Positions 60,481 to 64,000 of a stretch of 64,000 nucleotides of DNA are shown here, one piece after another. Under the pieces are notes generated by a model. That model was not told the origin of the DNA and ran no database searches. It saw nothing but the letters and a program-made list of their open reading frames with translations. The stretch comes from Paraburkholderia caribensis. GTDB lineage: Bacteria > Pseudomonadota > Gammaproteobacteria > Burkholderiales > Burkholderiaceae. A program made the translations under genes and the position numbers. The DNA lies in contig NZ_CP026103.1 in the NCBI RefSeq assembly GCF_002902945.1, positions 744,001 to 808,000 on the forward strand. Direction: 5' to 3'. Each line of letters begins with the position of its first letter. Position 1 is the stretch's first letter.

Positions 60481-61398
60481 CTATTGCGGCCAGGGCAGGC
60501 CGGCGCGTTGCAGCACGGTCATCGGGCCGAGCCGCTCGATCGACGCCCGGTGCGCCGCGTCGCGCACGAACAACGATCCGGCGAACCCCAACGCGTTCAC
60601 CGACACGCCCTCGACATGTTCCGCCGATCTCGGAACGAGCAGCATCCACTCGCGCGTGACGAGCAGGTTGTACGGCGACGATTGACATCGCGCGCCATTG
60701 GCCTCGATCGCGCCGATACCTGCTGCCCCGAGCAACGTGTGGTAGCAGGCAAGCGCCGTTCTGGCGGTATCGGCGGGCTCCGGGGCATTCGACGCCATGC
60801 GCGCGAATGCATGACGAAACGGCAGGCCCGGCACGCGCATCGCTGGCCCATCGGCGACGGCTTCGGCGAGCAGCGGCGCGACAGGCACGGACGGCGCGGC
60901 GTCGCCGAGCGGCAGCGGCACGATCTGCAGATGCTTGTGCGGCTGACTGGCGCCCGCCTCGGGGCCGCCATTGTAAAAACCGATGCCGTCGAATTCGGCC
61001 ATGCAGGCCATCAGCGCATCGAAGTCCGCGAGATCGAGCAGCGCTTCCTGCCGCTGAAAATCGCGCGTGACGATCAGCAGATGATGATCGATGACGTTGA
61101 ACTTGTTGAGCAAGGCCAGATGCGTGTCGGTGATATCGGCGACGAACAGGTCGGGCTCATACGGAAGAAACGGGTTCGGGGCAGGACCTTTCTGCGTTTG
61201 CCGTTCGCGCGCCTGGCGGCGCTGCTGCTCCTTGCGCGCGAGGCTCGACACCTGTCGCACGACGAAGCGGACAACGCCGCTTTCGATCACGGTCTGGATG
61301 GTATCGACAGGTTTCAGCGCGCCGCAGCGCAGCGCGTGTTCGGTCTGCCGCTCGATCGCGGGCCACAGCGTGCCGGGCGCAAGATGTCGATGTGCCAT
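60481..61398 (-). CDS. Ap4A phosphorylase (ATP adenylyltransferase) family protein
   Basis: A 305-residue HIT-like protein. The N-terminal domain has PFLPYEPDLFVADITDTHLALLNKFNVIDHHLLIVTRDFQ-type sequence (core DTHLALLNKFNVIDHHLL). The active site is GASQPHKHLQIVPLP, the His-x-His-x-Gln triad of this family. The C terminus contains SPYNLLVTREWMLLVPR. It converts Ap4A plus phosphate (or sulfate) into ATP and ADP (or APS). It lies 12 bases after the adenosine-specific kinase-like gene, so both may be one nucleotide-handling unit. Confidence 0.88.
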   Translation of the reverse strand: MAHRHLAPGTLWPAIERQTEHALRCGALKPVDTIQTVIESGVVRFVVRQVSSLARKEQQRRQARERQTQKGPAPNPFLPYEPDLFVADITDTHLALLNKFNVIDHHLLIVTRDFQRQEALLDLADFDALMACMAEFDGIGFYNGGPEAGASQPHKHLQIVPLPLGDAAPSVPVAPLLAEAVADGPAMRVPGLPFRHAFARMASNAPEPADTARTALACYHTLLGAAGIGAIEANGARCQSSPYNLLVTREWMLLVPRSAEHVEGVSVNALGFAGSLFVRDAAHRASIERLGPMTVLQRAGLPWPQ

Positions 61399-61410
61399 TC
61401 GGGTTGCGGG

Positions 61411-61896
61411 TCAAAGTTTATAGCCGATCGTGCGCAACAGATCCTTGCGCCACTGCACGTCTTCCGCGCCTTCGACACCGAGCGGCGAAAACCCGTCTAT
61501 CACGCCGACGATGCCCCGGCCCTGATCGGTTTGCGCCACCAGCACCTCGACGGGGTTCGCCGTCGCGCAAAAGATGCGGCACACCTCGGGCACGGCCTTC
61601 AGCGCATTCAGCACGTTGACGGGGAAAAAGCCGTCGCCGAGAAACACGAAGAAGCTGTGGCCCGCCGCGACGTTCAGCGCGTTCTGGCTGGCCATCTCGA
61701 CGAGCGCATCGTCGGTGCCCGAGCGCCGCACCAGACGCTTGCCGGACGCTTCGCAGAACGCGAGGCCGAACCGGATGCCGGGCACGGCGCCCGCGAGCGT
61801 CTCGTGGATATCCTCGACGGTCTTGATGAAATGAGATTGCCCGAGAATGAAGTTGGTCGTTTCGGGCTTGACGACGGTGACGGCGGACAATTGCAT
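61411..61896 (-). CDS. Adenosine-specific kinase family protein
   Basis: A 161-residue protein of the family once called adenosine-specific kinase. It shows NFILGQSHFIKTVEDIHETL, GIRFGLAFCEASGKRLVRRSG (core RFGLAFCEASGKRLVR), FFVFLGDGFFPVNVLNALK and CRIFCATANPVEVLVA plus GRGIVGVIDGFSPLG. The family has adenosine-binding members from archaea, and its bacterial role is uncertain. It is the first gene of a two-gene minus-strand run with an Ap4A phosphorylase-like gene. Confidence 0.9.
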   Translation of the reverse strand: MQLSAVTVVKPETTNFILGQSHFIKTVEDIHETLAGAVPGIRFGLAFCEASGKRLVRRSGTDDALVEMASQNALNVAAGHSFFVFLGDGFFPVNVLNALKAVPEVCRIFCATANPVEVLVAQTDQGRGIVGVIDGFSPLGVEGAEDVQWRKDLLRTIGYKL

Positions 61897-62112
61897 GGCG
61901 GACCTCGCTCCGTTGCGGCAGAACGCTGGTGATAGATGCGCGTCGAGCTTGTTCTAGCCTAGACGCAAGCTCGCGCAAGGGAAAGCCGGCGCGTTGCAAG
62001 ACGATCCTCTGATTGATCGGGAACGGCCGCGGAAACATCGCGATACAAAATCGACACGATGCTTACCGGGCTGGCTCAGGTGCGCGCCCGTCAATGTGGG
62101 AGAATCGGGGAC

Positions 62113-62364
62113 ATGAAAACGCCCAGAATTTCAATCATCGTGGCCATGCTCGCCGTGGTCAGCCCGCTGGCGCATGCGAGCCTCGCGAGCGGCGCTCATC
62201 AGTTCAAGACCGACGCGAAGACTGCTGGCCGGGAGACCGGGCACGCCGTTCGCGACGGCGTGCATGCCGTCGGACACGGCGCGAAAGCGGCAGGTCATGC
62301 GGTGGCCGACGCGACGAAGCACGGCTATCACGCCACGAAGAAGTTCGTGACGGGCCATGGCTAG
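62113..62364 (+). CDS. Small secreted Ala/His-rich repetitive protein
   Basis: An 83-residue precursor. The signal peptide (ISIIVAMLAVVSPLAHA) is followed by degenerate repeats with GHAVRDGVHAVGHGAKAAGHAVADATKHGYHA (core DGVHAVGHGAKAAGHAV). The regular spacing of Ala, His and Gly suggests an amphipathic helix, and the many His could bind metal. No named family recognised. It is short but has a good start (GGGGAC upstream) and a clear signal, so I consider it real. Confidence 0.65.
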   Translation: MKTPRISIIVAMLAVVSPLAHASLASGAHQFKTDAKTAGRETGHAVRDGVHAVGHGAKAAGHAVADATKHGYHATKKFVTGHG

Positions 62365-62491
62365 GTGCCGCATTGCAGCATGCTGAACGGCATGTGATTG
62401 CGTCCCGCTGAAAGGCCCATTCAGGCGTACGATTAGAGGCATCGCCCCGTTGCATCCGTTGCCGGATGCCGCCATTTGACGGAGAGCCGAT

Positions 62492-63001
62492 ATGAGACGC
62501 CTTTATTTCATTGCCCCGGATACGCTGACCGCGAAAGCGATCGTCGACGACCTGCTGCGCGCGCGAATCACATGGCGGCACATCCACGTGCTCGCGAATC
62601 ACAGCGTCGCCCTCGAAGAATTGCCACAAGCCTCCTTGCTGCAAAGCAGCGACGTCGTGCACTCGCTGGAGCGCGGCGTGGCGCTTGGCGGCGTGACGGG
62701 CGCGCTGCTCGGACTCGTGGCGCTTGTCTATCCGCCTGCGGAGCTGGCCATCGCGGGCGGCGCCGTCGTCATGCTGACCGTGGCGGGCGCCGGTTTCGGT
62801 GCCTGGACGGCCACGATGATCGGCGTCAACGAGCCGAATACGCAGCTCGAACGTTTTCGCGATGCGATACGCGACGGCCAGTTGTTGATCATGGCGGACG
62901 TGCCCGGATCGCGCGAACATGAAATCGAGCAATTGATCGCGCAGCATGTGCCGCGCGCCGATCTCGAAGGCGCGGAACCCGCCTCGCCGATCTTTCCGTA
63001 G
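62492..63001 (+). CDS. DUF1269-like membrane protein
   Basis: A 169-residue protein with a soluble N-terminal half (MRRLYFIAPDTLTAKAIVDDLL, where the core is FIAPDTLTAKAIVDDLL) and two hydrophobic segments from about residues 69 to 110 (VTGALLGLVALVYPP, AIAGGAVVMLTVAGAGFGAW). The C-terminal part has LLIMADVPGSREHEIEQLI. The layout is that of DUF1269/ferredoxin-like flavour proteins predicted in stress adaptation. A GGAGAG site precedes ATG 62492. Confidence 0.8.
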   Translation: MRRLYFIAPDTLTAKAIVDDLLRARITWRHIHVLANHSVALEELPQASLLQSSDVVHSLERGVALGGVTGALLGLVALVYPPAELAIAGGAVVMLTVAGAGFGAWTATMIGVNEPNTQLERFRDAIRDGQLLIMADVPGSREHEIEQLIAQHVPRADLEGAEPASPIFP

Positions 63002-63245
63002 TGCGCTTTGACGCGTTCCCGCGCGCCGGCGGCGATTCGACAACGCAGTCCAAATGGTTGACAATCGTGTGCCTTGCGCGCGGGGAATGATCGGGTAACC
63101 GGCTTCACACATTCATCGTGAAGGCGTGCTGCCGCCTGACACGCGGCATCATTGGCCGGTCCCGCCGCGCTGTCCCGATTCACGCGAACCACGCTATGCG
63201 ACGCCACAAGAGCGCTGTCGCGCAAGATCTGCTGACAACTATCCA

Positions 63246-64000
63246 ATGAGAAAGACTCTGGACGGCCTCGCCGTTTCAAGCATGGTGATGCTGTGCCTGA
63301 TATGGGGACTCCAACAGGCGGCCATGAAATCGATCGCGGCCGACGTCGCACCCATGCTTCAGGTATCGCTGCGCTCCGGGGTTGCCGCCGTGCTGGTCTG
63401 GGTGTTCGGCCGGCTGATCGTGCGCGACACGTGGCTCAAGGGCGTTGCGCTCGGGCCGGGCTCGCTGGTCGGCGTGCTGTTTGCCGCCGAGTTTCTGTTC
63501 GTCGCGGAAGGCCTGCGCCTGACCACGGCGTCCCACATGGCCGTGTTCCTCTACACCGCACCGATGTTCGCGGCAGTCGGCTTGCAGATCGTGCTGCCCT
63601 CCGAACGCCTGACGCGCATCCAATGGACAGGCATCGCGATCGCCTTCGTCGGGATCGTGGTGACCTTCGTCGGGCCGGGCGCGGGAGGGGGAGCAGGGCC
63701 GTCGGCGCCGAACTGGATGCTGGGCGACCTGCTGGGCATCTGCGCGGGCGCCGTGTGGGGTTTGACTACCGTGGCCGTGCGCGCGTCGCGCCTGAGCGAA
63801 GCGCCCGCCACGCAGACGCTGTTCTATCAACTGGTGTGGGCCTTCGTCGTGTTGCTGCCGTTCGCCGTGCTGTCCGGCCAGTCCACGTTTCATGGCACCG
63901 CGCTAGCGTGGGCGAGCCTCGGGTTTCAGGCCTTCGTCGTTTGCTTCTTCAGTTATGTTGCGTGGTTCTATCTGCTGAGAATCTATCTCGCGTCGCGGCT
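63246..64000 (+). CDS. EamA/DMT-family transporter (3' end outside window)
   Basis: About 251 residues are visible and the frame is still open at the window edge. Two EamA domains are expected and the first is complete: LCLIWGLQQAAMKSIAAD, LRSGVAAVLVWVFGRLIV, FLFVAEGLRLTTASHMAVFLYTAPMFAAVG (core LTTASHMAVFLYTAPMF), WTGIAIAFVGIVVTFV. The second begins MLGDLLGICAGAVWGLTTVAVRAS. DMT proteins export metabolites or amino acids. The ligand is unknown. Confidence 0.93.
   Translation, partial: MRKTLDGLAVSSMVMLCLIWGLQQAAMKSIAADVAPMLQVSLRSGVAAVLVWVFGRLIVRDTWLKGVALGPGSLVGVLFAAEFLFVAEGLRLTTASHMAVFLYTAPMFAAVGLQIVLPSERLTRIQWTGIAIAFVGIVVTFVGPGAGGGAGPSAPNWMLGDLLGICAGAVWGLTTVAVRASRLSEAPATQTLFYQLVWAFVVLLPFAVLSGQSTFHGTALAWASLGFQAFVVCFFSYVAWFYLLRIYLASR

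Overview
The window is GC-rich, almost fully coding chromosomal DNA from a Gram-negative betaproteobacterium, most probably Paraburkholderia or Burkholderia. The evidence is the two beta-proteobacterial OmpC-type porins, a DUF4148-like lipoprotein, a CbbR/CfxR-like LysR protein, a CstA-YbdD pair and the dense set of catabolic operons. Genes run off both ends of the window. No tRNA, rRNA, CRISPR array, prophage or transposase was seen.

Region 1 (1-15.8 kb) is a one-carbon (methylotrophy) island. On the right is xoxF-xoxG-xoxJ, a lanthanide-type PQQ methanol dehydrogenase with its cytochrome c and periplasmic binding protein, followed by an uncharacterised secreted protein and a CbbR-like regulator. 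Divergent from it is a long minus-strand run for the tetrahydromethanopterin (H4MPT) formaldehyde oxidation pathway: a pterin carbinolamine dehydratase-like protein, beta-RFAP synthase-like kinase, mtdB, an ATP-grasp ligase, mch, a RimK/MptN-like ATP-grasp ligase, a CitG-like protein, fae and a small secreted cysteine protein. A FolB-like aldolase and an AcoR-type sigma-54 activator (cut by the left edge) flank it. XoxF would make formaldehyde in the periplasm, Fae would condense it with H4MPT, and MtdB and Mch would carry it to formyl-H4MPT. The fhc formyltransferase/hydrolase genes and PQQ synthesis are not in the window.

Region 2 (15.8-21.3 kb) holds a ~0.9 kb non-coding, strongly palindromic repeat element between convergent genes. 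It is followed by cstA-ybdD (pyruvate/peptide uptake) and a divergent Cache-domain histidine kinase/NarL-type regulator pair, with three TACGTA sites in the shared promoter. Region 3 (21.3-29 kb) contains small stress or accessory genes (YjdM, a beta-propeller, a double-DNA-binding regulator, DUF899, DUF2182) and an SDR/ADH/hydrolase run next to a CGNR zinc-finger regulator.

Region 4 (29-43.3 kb) is the most interesting accessory operon. It comprises a porin, a GntR regulator with two palindromic candidate operators, a complete branched-chain-type ABC transporter, an aconitase-superfamily hydratase (two subunits), hydantoinase/oxoprolinase HyuB-HyuA, an isochorismatase-fold protein with Gly in place of the usual Cys, and a methylisocitrate/dimethylmalate-lyase-like enzyme. 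Starts overlap through most of it. It reads as an undescribed pathway for uptake and ring opening of a cyclic amide or imide, ending in a C-C lyase.

Region 5 (43.5-64 kb) carries a probable M91 (NleD/HopH1-like) zinc protease effector, a 6-phosphogluconate dehydrogenase divergent from an Frc-like sugar ABC operon and porin, an MlaC-like protein, and etfB-etfA with a one-base frameshift in etfB. Next comes a cluster for C5-dicarboxylate CoA-ester breakdown (CitE-like lyase, LysR, MFS carrier, class III CoA-transferase, acyl-CoA dehydrogenase, MaoC/FAS1-like hydratase). The window ends with an Ap4A phosphorylase/adenosine-specific kinase pair, two small envelope proteins and the start of a DMT-family exporter.
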